This document shows, piece by piece, positions 15,201 through 28,600 of a DNA stretch of 64,000 nucleotides; positions within the stretch are counted from its first letter, which is position 1; every line of letters begins with the position of its first letter. The position numbers and the translations under genes were made by a program. Source of the stretch: Strongyloides papillosus (Eukaryota; Nematoda; Chromadorea; Rhabditida; Strongyloididae); the NCBI GenBank assembly GCA_005656395.1, contig SRSI01000030.1, forward strand, positions 530,494 through 594,493, given 5' to 3'. The notes beneath the pieces were generated by a model. It searched no databases, was not told the origin of the DNA, and saw only the letters and a program-made list of their open reading frames with translations.

Positions 15201-18200
15201 AGTCAAAAAAAGTTTTTTAAGGTTACAATTCGAAGAATGTTTCATCAAATACCTTTTAAGTATTTCTCTCTATTTAACTATTTGAAATATTTTAAAATTA
15301 TAAACAAAAAAATCATTTTTACGTAACAGATAATTTACAAAAATTGCTAAAAATCATATATGCTTCTATATAAATAGGTCACACTACTTGTAACTTTTTT
15401 ACCAATTTCAAATTAAATTTTTTATTTCCCAAAATTATATATATTAAGTAAAGAAAAATTTGGGAGAAAATCTTTTTTATATTAATAGTTTTTGGGTGTA
15501 CATTTTTTTAATAAAACTATTCCAATGATATTATAAGATATATAAATATATTAGATGGATATATTAGATTTTTGCGAATATGTAAATAAATTGTGCCATT
15601 AATTTTTTTTATATCCCTTTCTACAACTCTATTTCATTTTAACTCTTTTTTTGTTCTTGTACTTTTTCTTCATTTATTGTTTTCATTTAATTTTTAAATA
15701 TCAATTTTGATTTATTCGTACATACATACACTTTTATATATTATTTATATTTTACATTATTTTTCATTTATTTCAAAATTACAGTTAATTTTAAATTCAT
15801 CTTGAGATATTATTAGCTATAAGTTTCAATTTTTAATATTTACTTAAATAAAAAAAAACAGCGTCCTTGCCCTTTTTGTGTGTTTTCATCATACATCTAT
15901 ACTTATTAAATAAAGTATCTAACAGTTTTCGGAAGGGTTGACTGATACATCATCTAAATATGAACCTTTTTCTCTGAATTAAATTGTTTTTTATTATTAT
16001 AATTTACTTTTTGACATACACAATTTTAATGTAATATATTTTATTACAATTTCTCCTGGTCCTTAATACTTCTTATTTTTTTACATTTAGTACCATAAAA
16101 AAATAACTTTTTCATTGCCCTCATCAAGATTTTAAACAATTCATTTTGAGAAGTAAATTTTAAAATTTTTGACAAAAAAATGTACACACATATTATTTTT
16201 TATTTTTAAAATAGTTTATAACGAAAACATTAGCATTTATGGTTTCTATATTTTTATTGCTTATTTTTACTTGTCATTTAAAAATACTCATCATTCTTAG
16301 ATATTTAAAAATAAAATTGAACAGGACATCATGATGTCTTTTTTGATAGAAAATAATAATAATAAAAAAGAAAATGAAATTTGTTTTAACTTTTCTTTTT
16401 TTTGTGCCTTTATGATACTATTTATTTTTTTATAAGTATCTAAATTTTTATGTTTCTTTCATAATGATTTATATTTGATGGATATCAAATATAATGATTC
16501 AAAGGGAGAAATGAAAATTAAAAATTAATTTACTCTAGAGTAGAGTATGTTATTTAAAACATTAATATTTTGTTACTTTTCTGTAATATAAATATAGAAC
16601 ATATAAATAATAATAAAAGATACATATTAATATTAGAAAAAATCCTATGTTTACATTTTAAAACTTAATTTTTCTTCATTTTTTCATACTACATTTTAAA
16701 GTAAAAATCACAAAATTTGCCCTCATCTTTTTAATACACCGACTGTTAATTTATTTTTCAAGTATATTAAAAACCTATTATCATCTATTCTTTTTTTTTC
16801 TCATTTTCGTAGAAGACCTTCTCCTATTCCATGACCCAGACATTAATATATTATCTCAAAATTGTTGTACTTTTACATTATGTAGTTATCTTTTTATATA
16901 TGTAGTGAATAGAAAAATTGTATTTGTAATTCAAAAACTCATAAAAATTTGTATTTTGGTAAAATTTTTTTCCTATTCCTGTTTTCTTTTGATAATTTTA
17001 AAATCTTTCTTCTTAAAGAAATAATTTTAACAAATTATAGACATTTATTTCTTTATGTATATTAAAAAGTTATATAATTTAATATCATAAAGAATTTCAC
17101 GTAAAATTTAACTTTTTATATTTATAATTAACTTTTTGTATTTCAAAACCACCAGACAGATACATATCCCATGATCATTAGCTACACTTTCGTCTCCTCT
17201 TTCTGTTATGCCCCTTATTATTATAAAATTCACTTTCTATAATCATTTTATTTCTTATCCTATTTTATGTATTTTAGTTTTGATTAAAAAAATTTTTTTT
17301 ATTGGCTTTTATATTTAATATTTAAATAATGAAAAATAAAATAATACTAATAATGTATTCAATATTACATCAACATTATGCATTCTTTTCTAAAAATACT
17401 GTTAAAATTTAATAATAACAAGTTAGTTTACATTACTATTATTAGAAGCCTCCTGTTTGATATACTAAATTTTGGTTTTTTTTCTTCCCCTCTAAAAAAT
17501 AAATATTAAAAAATTTACAACGATTAATAGACAAAAAAGTAAATTATTAAAAGTTTACTGGGAAAAAAAATTACAATTTATTCCTTTTTTTGATTATTTA
17601 ACATAGTTATGTGTGTTCTTAAAACAACATATTCACAAACATCAGACAAAAAGTTGATTTTATTTATTTATTAACTTTTTTTGTCCTTGATCGAAAAATT
17701 TTTGATAATTACACTATTAACTAGATAGAGTGGATATTATATTTATTTAAATAATATGTCTAAAAATGTAATATTTTAGGTTATTTTACAGATATAGTAT
17801 TAATATATATCTAAATAAAACATTATTTGTCTTTGCCAAAATTTATATTTATCTTAATAGATGGTAAATGTATAGGTAATTTTCAATTTAAAGTACGTCT
17901 ACATTAATTAAATTTAAATTTATCTCATAAACTTGATATATAGATATTTTAATTACTCATGTAATAAATAATTTTAGAACACACATAATCAAATTTATAA
18001 AAATTATATGTCTACTTAATTTTAATTTTTCCAATCATACATATATTAAATTTTAAATTTATTTCTTTAAATATTATTATTATTATTTCGATTTATATTT
18101 ATAGTTTGTACATTTTGATTGATATATTTCAATTCCTATTAACATGATTTATTTATATTTATTTTTAATTATTTTTAACTTTGATATAATGAATAATTTT

Positions 18201-19158
18201 TGTACGAATGAAAAAACAATTAATTAATCAGTTAAAAGTAATTATTTGTGTGGTTTTTGTACAAAAAAGTAAGAAAAGTACCATGCAAAGATCAGTACTT
18301 ATTTTTTTTATAAGTTTTAATATTAAATGCTATTTAAAAATCATACCTCACAATAAGCATATACTCTATCACATTCTTATAATACAGACATCTACACACA
18401 TGCCCATAAATAAATACCAAAAATCAGAAATGATAATTTTTTTACCATCAAAAACTCTATGTACAATTTGATAGAATAATTCAAAATATTTATAACATAG
18501 AAAAAAAAGATTTTTTTATCAAACATTTTATCATAGTACATAAACAAAAATATATTCTATAATAGTTTATGTAAAAATTCATTTAAATACCATTGTACTA
18601 TAACTTATCACATTCTCCTACAAGTAGGAGAAAAGTTTTTTTTATATTTTTTTGATAATCATTATACTTTGCATAATAAAATATTATAAATAATGTATAT
18701 AAATATCAATTACTGCAAACAACTATTTTTAATATGCTTTAAAATAAATTTTTATATTATTTTAAGTTATTTATGATAATATTATACATTATATTTATAG
18801 ATATGATTATTTTTATATCAGTTTTATATAAATTATAATTGTTAATTTTTGCATATTGTGTTTTAGACTCTCGGTGAAAGGTTTTCCCTCCAACTTTTCC
18901 ACATGGATTTTCCCACAAAATTGCGTTGATTTTTTTATTGTATAAATACCATTTTTTCCCATCATATTGGCATCTGTTATTAAGTTGCGTCATTTTTTAG
19001 GTATCTTATCATACTTGGCATACGTATTATATATTTCTTCTAATATAAACTAGGAGTTTTATCAACTGATATCATATATTTATTTTTGTTAAATAAAGGA
19101 GTTCAACGACATCTTATTATCAGGAAGATTTGAAAAGGAAAAATTCTTGTTATCAGTT

Positions 19159-22100
19159 ATGGATATTCTCTTGACTTCCAGCAACGATCATTCCTGTTCA
19201 AGTAGTACATCAAAGCATAAATTTATGGATACATCAAGAAAACACAGCAACTACCAGGATGATGAAACTGCTTCATCATCTTCCTCCAATTCAGAGGGTG
19301 GTTTTACAGAGGATGGCGAACACCAAAACACACTTGAAAAACTATCATTTCCGGTATGTTTTATTTAAATCTCTTATTTTTTTGCTCTCACTTTCCCATC
19401 GTTTTTAAATATTGTTTCTTTTTTTTCATTACAAAGGGCCTTCTTATTATATAGCTAATTTTAAATATTTAAGATAGAAAAAAATATAACTTAGCAAATA
19501 TATTACATTATATTGACTAGAATAGATCTATTTTCTCATCATAATATTTGTACTTTTTACCAATAACCCTCTATTAATCATTGTTATAAATTTCAAAATA
19601 TTATAATTGTTTCTTTCAATTAGTATTGAAAAAAATTAAAATATATATATCTATCATCTCTTACTTTAGCAAAAAGTATTAGTCCTCTTCTTTTTTTTTA
19701 ATCTTTCTTTCTCGCTCTTGCCTCCTTTTTTTAACGATATTTAACGATACATCATAGGTTAACTTTGAAAAAAATCTTTTTTTTTATTTTACATCTAAAT
19801 GTTGTTATAAACCTAATATATTATATTAATTATAAAAGTATATGTTGTATATTTTATAATTTATTTAATTTTTTTTTCTTTTATACCATACATGTTAGCA
19901 ATAAATATTATGTAGATGATCATAGTCCTATGATAAAAGAAAAATAGCATATATGTATTTTAGTTTAAACAAACCATATTAAGGTAAAATAATTTTTAAA
20001 AAAAAGTACACATTAGTCTTTTTTCTTTCTAATGTAATATATTTTATATATTTGTAATCTTTTTCCCTTTTTGGGTCATATAATATTTTGCTTTTTGTTA
20101 AAATGGAGATAGATTTTTTACCAATATACGTGATTAAGATATTTTAAAATACAAGAGTTAATCAACATTAACCTTTTATAGGGTTTTTTATAATAAGTAG
20201 ATTTTAATAGAGAAGAGACATTTTTTATTTTATACAAATATTACTTCTTTCATTTGAGTAATAAATGTTTCAATTAATTTATAAATTGTTTATAAATGTC
20301 GTATTTTGTACTTAGGTATTCCTATTTTAGATTCTTGCTATAGGGTTATTTCATGTATTAATGTTAACATTAGTTTTTGAGTTAATGAAATTAGAAGATG
20401 TATAGCCATCTAAAAAAAGAGATATTTTGATCTTTCTGGACAAAGACTCTTCTTAACTATATAGATAAGTTTTAAAAGAGAGTGTATTAGAAATGTTTAT
20501 ATATATTATATCTAATCTAATAATTATATATTAGTAACATTCGTATCTAACAACAAAAAGGCGTACGATGAGAGATTGATAAAAAAAATGATATTTTATA
20601 GTCATTTTTATGTAAAAATTTTACCTAGACACTTGCACATATATTTTAATTACTATATACAAAGTTAAATTAATATACTTTTTTTAGTATCTCCCTTATT
20701 CATTTAAAATAAAGGCTCAGACTATTCTAAATTTTTTCATTCTCTCTTTTTTACCGAAAATAATACTGATTAGCAGGAACATAATAATTTTTGCGATTAA
20801 AAAATATTAATTTTTACACCCATAGATAAGAGATCATTTTATCTTTTTTGATATGTGTACTTGTTTATTGAGTATATAAATTAAATTTTTAAAGATCTCT
20901 TCTTTTTTTAATGGTTATTAAACATTTATATAACACGTATAGTATAAACAAAGTATAGCTATAAAATTTGAAATAATTTCCTATCTTGATCCTATCTTTT
21001 CAACATTGTTAAGTGTATCCCTTTTTTTATAGTTATATTCAATAAAATAAAACTACCAGCATAACTTTTTCTTAGACTTTTTCAGTTTTATACTATATAT
21101 TTAGAAAAAATGTACTCTCTCTTATTTTTAAATAAATCACTTTTTTATGCCTTTATTTCTTCTTAATAGTTATAAAGATTTCATTTTATATAGTTTTATT
21201 TATTATACAAAATTTCATCATTTTTGTTAAATTTTATTTTTTTTATTAACTATTATATTATTATATTTCTTACACTTCAATTTATATTTAACATTTTTTA
21301 TAACAATATTATATTTCATTTAGTAATAGTTGTTTAAAATAAAATAAAAAATGATTTTTTTAACCCCCTCCCTATATCATTTAATTGTGGGTTAGATAAA
21401 AAATTTTTTTACATCTTTTTACATTTCTTATTTTACTAGTGATTTTTCTTTTATACAATATATAAATATTTCTTTGCATTTTTGTTTTATATATACATAT
21501 ATATAATTTATAGATGTATTTTAAATTTTTGTTATTTAAGTGTACTTATTTTTTGATTAATTTTTCTCTCTCTCTTTTCTTATCAATTAACAATTAAATA
21601 TAATTATTTTATTATATCTCTTTTTTATTACGATAATTTTAAATATTATTACACTATTTGTTTATTTATTATTTTACGATAAATTATATATTTTATAATT
21701 ATTTTTTATTATAGAAGAATAAAGATATTATGGTGTCTTTGGCAAATGAATTGGGAGGTAATGTAAATGGACATTTTGATTTATCAACTACAAATCCAGA
21801 ATTTCTGGCTTTATTAACAAAGTCATTCGTTGAAAGTAAAGATATTTCAACAGGAACTGGACAACAACCAACGACAGCTATACTTACTGCCAATAATGGG
21901 AAGACGGGAGCTAATAATAATATTAAAAATATAGATTGCCTTATGAAGCCAACGTCCAATAATAGTAATAGTCATCAAATTGGCATAATTGGTGATGACA
22001 CAAGTTCTAATGGTAGTATAGAGGGAACAGAAAATTTGGAGACAGCCGATGGTGGTAAATGTTCTTCACCATCTGATGACTACCATCAAGTTAGTAACCG

Positions 22101-22618
22101 TGAAAGCAGAGGTAGTAGCCAGCAACCTGATGGTACACTTCTTCAAGGAAATGGCTTGAAACATATTGTTAATGGTACATCACCATGGATGAGATCAGCT
22201 GGTAGAAAGAAGACTCATCCAGTTTGGCAATTTTTTAAAGACCTCAAAGATTGTGGTAAGTTTTTTTTCTTCTACTTTTTGATTGATTAAAAAGTTATCA
22301 AATGGTGGTTTGTATAATTTAATTAAATATTGGAGTTCTTCTTTGTTAAGCAGATTATGTTAAAAAGTTAATATCATTGTACTTTTACTATAATCTTATG
22401 ATAAAGAGAAAAAATATGTTTATTTAACTTTTTTTTGAACATGTTCTTTTTTAGGTCTCGATGAAAATGGCGTCATCTGCTTAAATTGTGATTGGAAGGG
22501 AGATGATAAAAGTCCCAATAATCTTAAAACTCATCTTAAAAGATGTCACGAACACGATGGCATCTATGAAAAATTTACTCAAGCTCTTGCTAAGGTACGT
22601 TTGTTTTCTAAAAATTAA
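19159..22618 (+). CDS. BED zinc-finger protein A (3' end unresolved)
   Basis: Spliced + strand coding unit with exons 19159-19353, 21715-22255 and 22455-22594. All junctions are GT-AG and the phases agree, giving 292 codons. The start is the ATG at 19159, two bases after an acceptor-like TATCAG, which suits spliced-leader trans-splicing; the frame also stays open upstream to 19093. Residues 1-230 are Ser/Asn/Gly-rich and probably disordered. A BED-type zinc finger follows: aromatic W236, C254-x2-C257, then H272-x4-H277. BED fingers bind DNA in chromatin-boundary and transposase-derived transcription factors, so a nuclear DNA-binding role is inferred. The second intron separates the aromatic part from the Cys pair. 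If the donor at 22595 is not used, the frame runs eight codons further to a stop at 22616-22618. If it is used, the next exon is missing from what I can recognise. It may share a locus with BED protein B at 35.6 kb. Confidence 0.7.
19354..21714 (+). other. Long first intron of BED gene A (2.36 kb)
   Basis: GT at 19354 to AG at 21714, with phase-0 junctions on both sides. It is about 50 times longer than the usual introns in this window. It holds a TTGTACTTT motif at 19548 and otherwise only A+T-rich sequence; I see no nested gene. Confidence 0.6.
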
Positions 22619-25600
22619 AAATTAATTGAAAACATTTTTTTATTATCTTTTTGTGATAATCTGTTTTTTGATTCTTATACTTCTTCTAGCTGTTATTATT
22701 CTTCCTTTTTCAATTATTATTATTATTTATCTAATCTTGTTTCCTTTTATTATCTAAATGATTATGAACAAATATTTTTTTAAAATTTTTTTACATAACA
22801 TAAAGGGGAAATAATAATCTTGTACTATAATTATAAGTTAGAAAAAAACCTTTTGTAAACATAAAAAGGTAAGAATTTTATAAAGGTAGGTACATTTTTT
22901 TATAAGTTTTATAAAATGAGCGCATAATTATATAATAAAAAAATCTGTGATATCTAAATTTTGGAAGGTCTATTTAATTTTTACATACTAATATAAATAC
23001 ACATATACATATATTATGTTTATATTCTAACTTTAATAAAGTACAAAAGTGCAAAAAAATTTTTTTAACATAAAATAACAAACATTTTCTCCTATATATT
23101 CTTTTGTCATAGTAGTATACTCATAGGTTGAAAATATAATAATTTACCTAGATTTTTGTGGTCTACTTTTTGTTATTTTTTCCATTTTACTATGTTTTTT
23201 TTCGTGTAAATATGCTGAACTCTTTGTACTAGGTATATTAATAGATAACAGGAAATTTTATATTTACTTCCCTATATAACATATAATGAAAATTCATTCA
23301 TATGAAAAAATGAAGAACTTTTGAAAAATAGAGTAATTTTTTTCACCTTTCTATCCCTAACCTCCTCTCAATATAATGATATTACTTTAGGTGTTTATTA
23401 AAATTAAAAAATAACTTACGTTTGAGTTTTTTAAAGTAACTAATTGATAGGATAATTGAAGTATACATTAGAAAAGTAAACTTTTCAAAATGAATCTTTA
23501 TAAAGAGATTGGTATTTTCTGTTGATTCATATACATTTACAACATAACCTTCTGATTAATAAGTGGTAAAAAAAGAAGAAATGTACGGGAGAAGTTTTTT
23601 AAGTAATCTAAATCTTTTTATTCATAAAGAACCTTTACCTCTTTTTTTTAACCTTAATGTAACTATATATTAAAAAAATGTATTTTTAACAAAAGTATAT
23701 ATAAATTCATTCAACCTTTTTCACAAAAGACCCCTTTTTTTCTTTTGATTGCCCTTTCCAAATACAAATATGAATGTGTTTGTATAAATTTATAAAAGGA
23801 GGAATTTTTTGTCCAGTTAACGGATGACTGGTGTTCGGGTAGTGAACAATAATATAATTATATATATAAATATATATTTCTATCTTGTAAGCAAGTACAA
23901 TTTTTTTGTCTCCTAACCTCATATATTTTTTGTTATATGTAATGCCATATATATTCTCATAAACACACATACATATACCCATATAAAAGTACAAGTATAT
24001 TTTTTTAACCAAAATTATTTCTAATGCTAAAATATTTTCTTTTTGTAATAAATATGTAGGAGTATTTTAACGATAAAATAAGAAAAAGATGTAATAAAGT
24101 TGTAAAAAAGCAACAAATTTGCTATTTATTTTATTAACAAAATACTACTAGAGTAAAATCTTAATATTTTTTATATATTGACTTTAAAAAGAGAGTATAC
24201 CCTACTACTACTTAACTTTAAGGGGGATGAAAGGAAATCTATAAGCAATAGATTCAAAATAAAAAATAAAGAAGATGAGGAAGGAAGGGTATGAAAAAAT
24301 AGATTCAGAATCGTAAAATGGGAGAAAATTTTTTTTTAAATATAGATGAGTGGTACTTCATGACATTTCCTAACTGACATATGCTCTTTTTAAGTGAGTA
24401 TGTACTTTTAAATTAATTGGTAACATCGTTTAATACCCCATATTTTTTGAATGAAATATATACATATATTACAAATGTATTTTTTTGTACTTTCAATATT
24501 AGTGTATATTTATCATTTTTCTTGTTTATAAATTATTTAGATATAGATAAAAGTTTTTTATTTTTAGAAAAAAAGGAAAATTTTTATTAATTTTTAGTTC
24601 GTTAATATTAGATAGGTATCTTTAATATCTATACATCAAAGAACATAAATAGATTAGAAAGTTATTTTGATGATATGAAAATAAGGAATATTAATATATG
24701 TATGACCCTATTTTGTAAGAGTTCTTATTTTGTTTTTTAAATATATGTAGAATAATATCACACTGTGGGATAAAAACATTCTTAAGAAAAGAACTTTATA
24801 GGAATTATCCCCAATAAAAAAGCTACTTTGATTGGATATATGATGAAAAACGGCTAATATTTGTTGTTGTTTTTTACCAAACTCAGAATTCTCTTTATGA
24901 TGAAAAAAAATATAATTTAAATTTAAACACATCCCTATCTTTTTCCATTCTCTCTTCATTTTTTTTACCCATCATTTCTTCCCCTTTTCAAATAAGGAAG
25001 TTTTGTTAAGGAAGAGTACATTTTTCATTACCATACTTTTAAAAAAAGAGATAGATATTTAAATCAAAGGCCCTCTCTTTTTAATGATAAAGTGTCCTTT
25101 TTTTACTTCTTATCTTTTTAAACTAATTCTTTTTATTATTACTTTTTTCGAAGGAAAATAACGTACCAGAAAAAAATATCTTAAAATCTTCTTTCATTAA
25201 AAATATCTACAAAACTTTCATTTCACCTCCATTTAAGTTACACATATATCTCCATATATTTATTCCTGTAGTTTTTCTACATCAAAACTTGATTTTCTTT
25301 ACATCTTTTTTTGACACATTCGTTACCACAAGATGTGCATGATGAAACAAAATTTTTTTTCAATAAAAAAAAATTCACAACAGGGAACTTTCATATGTAT
25401 TATAGACATCCACCTCGTATTGCCCCATTTCTTGTATCTTGTAATTAAAAAATTATCTCGTTACCTTTAATAGTTATACACATGTATGTAACATATGTAT
25501 GTTGTTTGATGTTGAAAATTTTTTTCAAATCAAAGAATAAGGAACCATTACTTTCTTTCCACTTTTATGATGTTAAAAACTTTTTAAAATATAATTATAA

Positions 25601-28600
25601 TACTCATCTTATCATATCTATTATATATATATCCTTCATTTTTTTTATCCTTTCTCCAGGCAAAAGAGGACATCAAAAAAGTGAAATTATGATAAAGTGC
25701 AAATATATTTCATCTAAACTTTATTTTTCCACTAAAATATATATTTATTAAATTGGTGATAATATAACACAAAAAGTTGATAGAAGAGAAAGTTAACATC
25801 TATCTTTTTATCTTTACTATTATTATTATTAATTATTATTCATTTTTTGTACTTTTTTTATTTGATACTTTGTTATTGTTCTATTATCAACTCTTGAAGG
25901 ACCTTCTTTTTTGTTGTCTTCTTAAATTTGTCTATAACTTTATCATATTATTTACCTGTTTTTGACATTTTAACTATCATATGTATGTGTATTTGTTTTT
26001 CTTGTAGAAATTATTTAATTTTATCGTGTGATTATATTTAATTAGTTATTAATATGTATAACATTCAACGTACTACTACATCATACCTAATAGATAGGAT
26101 TAAAAAGATTCTTAAAATTTAATGAAGTGTGTCTAAAAAAGAGAGTATAAAAAAAGAAGAATTCTTGTATATTTTAAAAATGTCAGGTGGAAATTTATTT
26201 ATTAAAAGTTTAATTATCTCTTTTTAGTTCCTCTTTCATTTAATAAATATATCTATACGTATGCATATTTTTTTGTTCTCGTCCCCGGTCTATGTTTTTT
26301 ACTTTCTTACCTTTGTCACATATTTGTTTGATGTATTTTTATGAAAAAAAATAAAAAAGTAATATATGTTGAGAAAACAGTAAAAAGAAGTCGGAACTTA
26401 AGTATGTTTTTTCTTTGATTTAATGAGAATGTTAAGGAATCTTTGTATTAGAGATATTAATTCATCACACCATCTCAAAAAATATTTAAATACTTTTTTA
26501 ATATATCCTTAATGTCAAAAATGAAAAAAGATAACTTTTTTCTCTTTTTCCTCACTCTTTATGTATAATAATAGAAAATATCCCAAAAAAAGGAAGTGAA
26601 GGCATATATAGATGTACTTATTCAATACTTTTATTTCTTTCATTAATATATATATTTTTGTTCACATATTTTTATCTCCTTTTTATTCCCTCCCGTTTCA
26701 GTATTGAAAAAAACAACCATATATAAAAATAAATAAATGTATGAGTGAAATATAACTTTTTAAATATAAAAAAATTTCACTATTTTACATTTATATAAAT
26801 ATAAAATTAAGTAAGAAAGATATATATTTATTATTATTAAAAAAAGAAGGTTTTCTCCTTCATCATTATTATATATAATATCATTGTACTTTTTAAGGAC
26901 AAAAAAAATATACTTAGTTAATCCATGTATTTTTTCTTTCTTTTTTGCCTGTGGCTTTTATCCTTTTTTTAACTATAATTATCTTGACATATAAATATGG
27001 GATGTCCATTATAATTTTCATAATAAAAAGTAAGTGTGAGGTATTATAATTTTGAGAAAATAATTTAAAAAGTTCATTTAAATAATAGTTTTACCTATTT
27101 TGTGTGAATATTTTATGAAAAAATGTAAATTAGATATGCAAATTTTTATCACATATCTTTTTATATTTATCCATGATATGATAACATATTGATAAATGTG
27201 ATGTCCCGAGTTGTCAAAACTTCAGAACAAACTTTAATTCTATTTTTTTACTACTTTTTGTGATAATAATATTAACATTTTTACCCTTTATTTTTGATAA
27301 AATGGTTATGTAAAGAGAGATAAATGTATATTTATACTTCCTCTATACCTCATCATTTCTCATATAAAAATCTAGAGTTAGATGATTTTTTAGCTTCATT
27401 ATTTTTATATATATAGTATATTTTGAGAAGAGATTTTTGTTGATATCACTTTCAATAATAGATATCTCTTTTTAAGATATTTGGCTTTTAAGAATAAAGT
27501 ACAAATTATGAGTTTTCCTATTATTATTATTATTTTTCCTATGATTTAATATTATTATATTATTTTCAGAGGACTGACTACCTGCTCCCCCTCTATGAAT
27601 CATACTACATATTTTTTTATCTCTTTGTCCTTTCCCTTTATTACTTTTATTATTATTTTTTTTTATTAATAGGTGAGAATATATAATTATTTTATTATCA
27701 TTTTGATGATTGAATTATTATAATACTTCTTTTATAAAATGTAAACATATTTTTATTTGATTGATAAAGAAAAAATCATGAAGGTTCTTTATAAAATTGT
27801 TCTCTTTTTCAAAAATTAATTCTACTTCAACTCTATTAGGTTAATCTTTTTATACTCTTAGTTAATTACGGAAATTCTAAATGATCACTCATCTTCCTTC
27901 TTCTCAAATATTTTTAAAAATTATAAATTGATGGGGCACTTTTTTGATTAATCAACCAACAAAATTACAGCCATAATATTATTATACATATAATTGTCAA
28001 GTTTCATATTTATCATGATGTTTGGAAGTTAAAAAATTTTCTCCATCTCTTTCTCTGTATACCTATATACCATTGGAGATAAAATACACCTTTTTTATTG
28101 TTCTTTTTATCATTAACCAACTACCTGTTGCTAATTAGGTGATTATATTATTTATTTGTCCATAAAAAAGAGAAAAATGTATAAGTTTTTTTCCATAAAA
28201 TTAACATATGACGTTATTTTATTATAAATGATAAAAAATTGTAATGCTGGTGTATGGTGGAATGATTTTTATTAAGTATCAAAAAAATGTTTATACATGT
28301 TTTTTTATGGGACAAAATTTGTTAATGAATGATATCAACAGACATCAGAGTGTCTATCTCTCTTTACTTATTTATGTAATCCTTTAATAACAGTAGTAAT
28401 TTTTTATCTGCTAAATATTATGACAGTTAACACAAACAAATGTTGTTATTTTAATTATTAAAAGAAAGTAAAGAGAATTAAAAAGTACCTACTCATGTTC
28501 AAAGAATCAGGGGGTGAATGAAGGGGAGAGTTAGAGAAGAAAGGGTAAGATGATAGGGGGAGATTCGGCGAATACCATAATGAAAATCAAATTATAATAT

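Larger units (their letters stand above)
1..19150. other. Gene desert, extremely A+T-rich
   Basis: No reading frame in this stretch shows recognisable protein similarity, balanced composition or plausible splice structure. The open frames present are Lys/Ile/Asn/Phe-rich products of A+T-rich DNA. The + strand is visibly richer in T than A. The stretch contains scattered copies of TTGTACTTT/TTGCACTTT, two short GC-rich related elements (near 5090 and 12220) and a less biased patch at 18860-18990 just before the first BED gene. It is either the upstream regulatory region of that gene or part of a very long 5' intron/outron; the sequence alone does not decide. Confidence 0.6.

Noticed and set aside
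24708..24959. 83-codon minus-strand frame in the BED interval
   Set aside because: The composition is slightly better than its neighbours, but there is no domain, no acceptor and no adjoining exon. Treated as chance.
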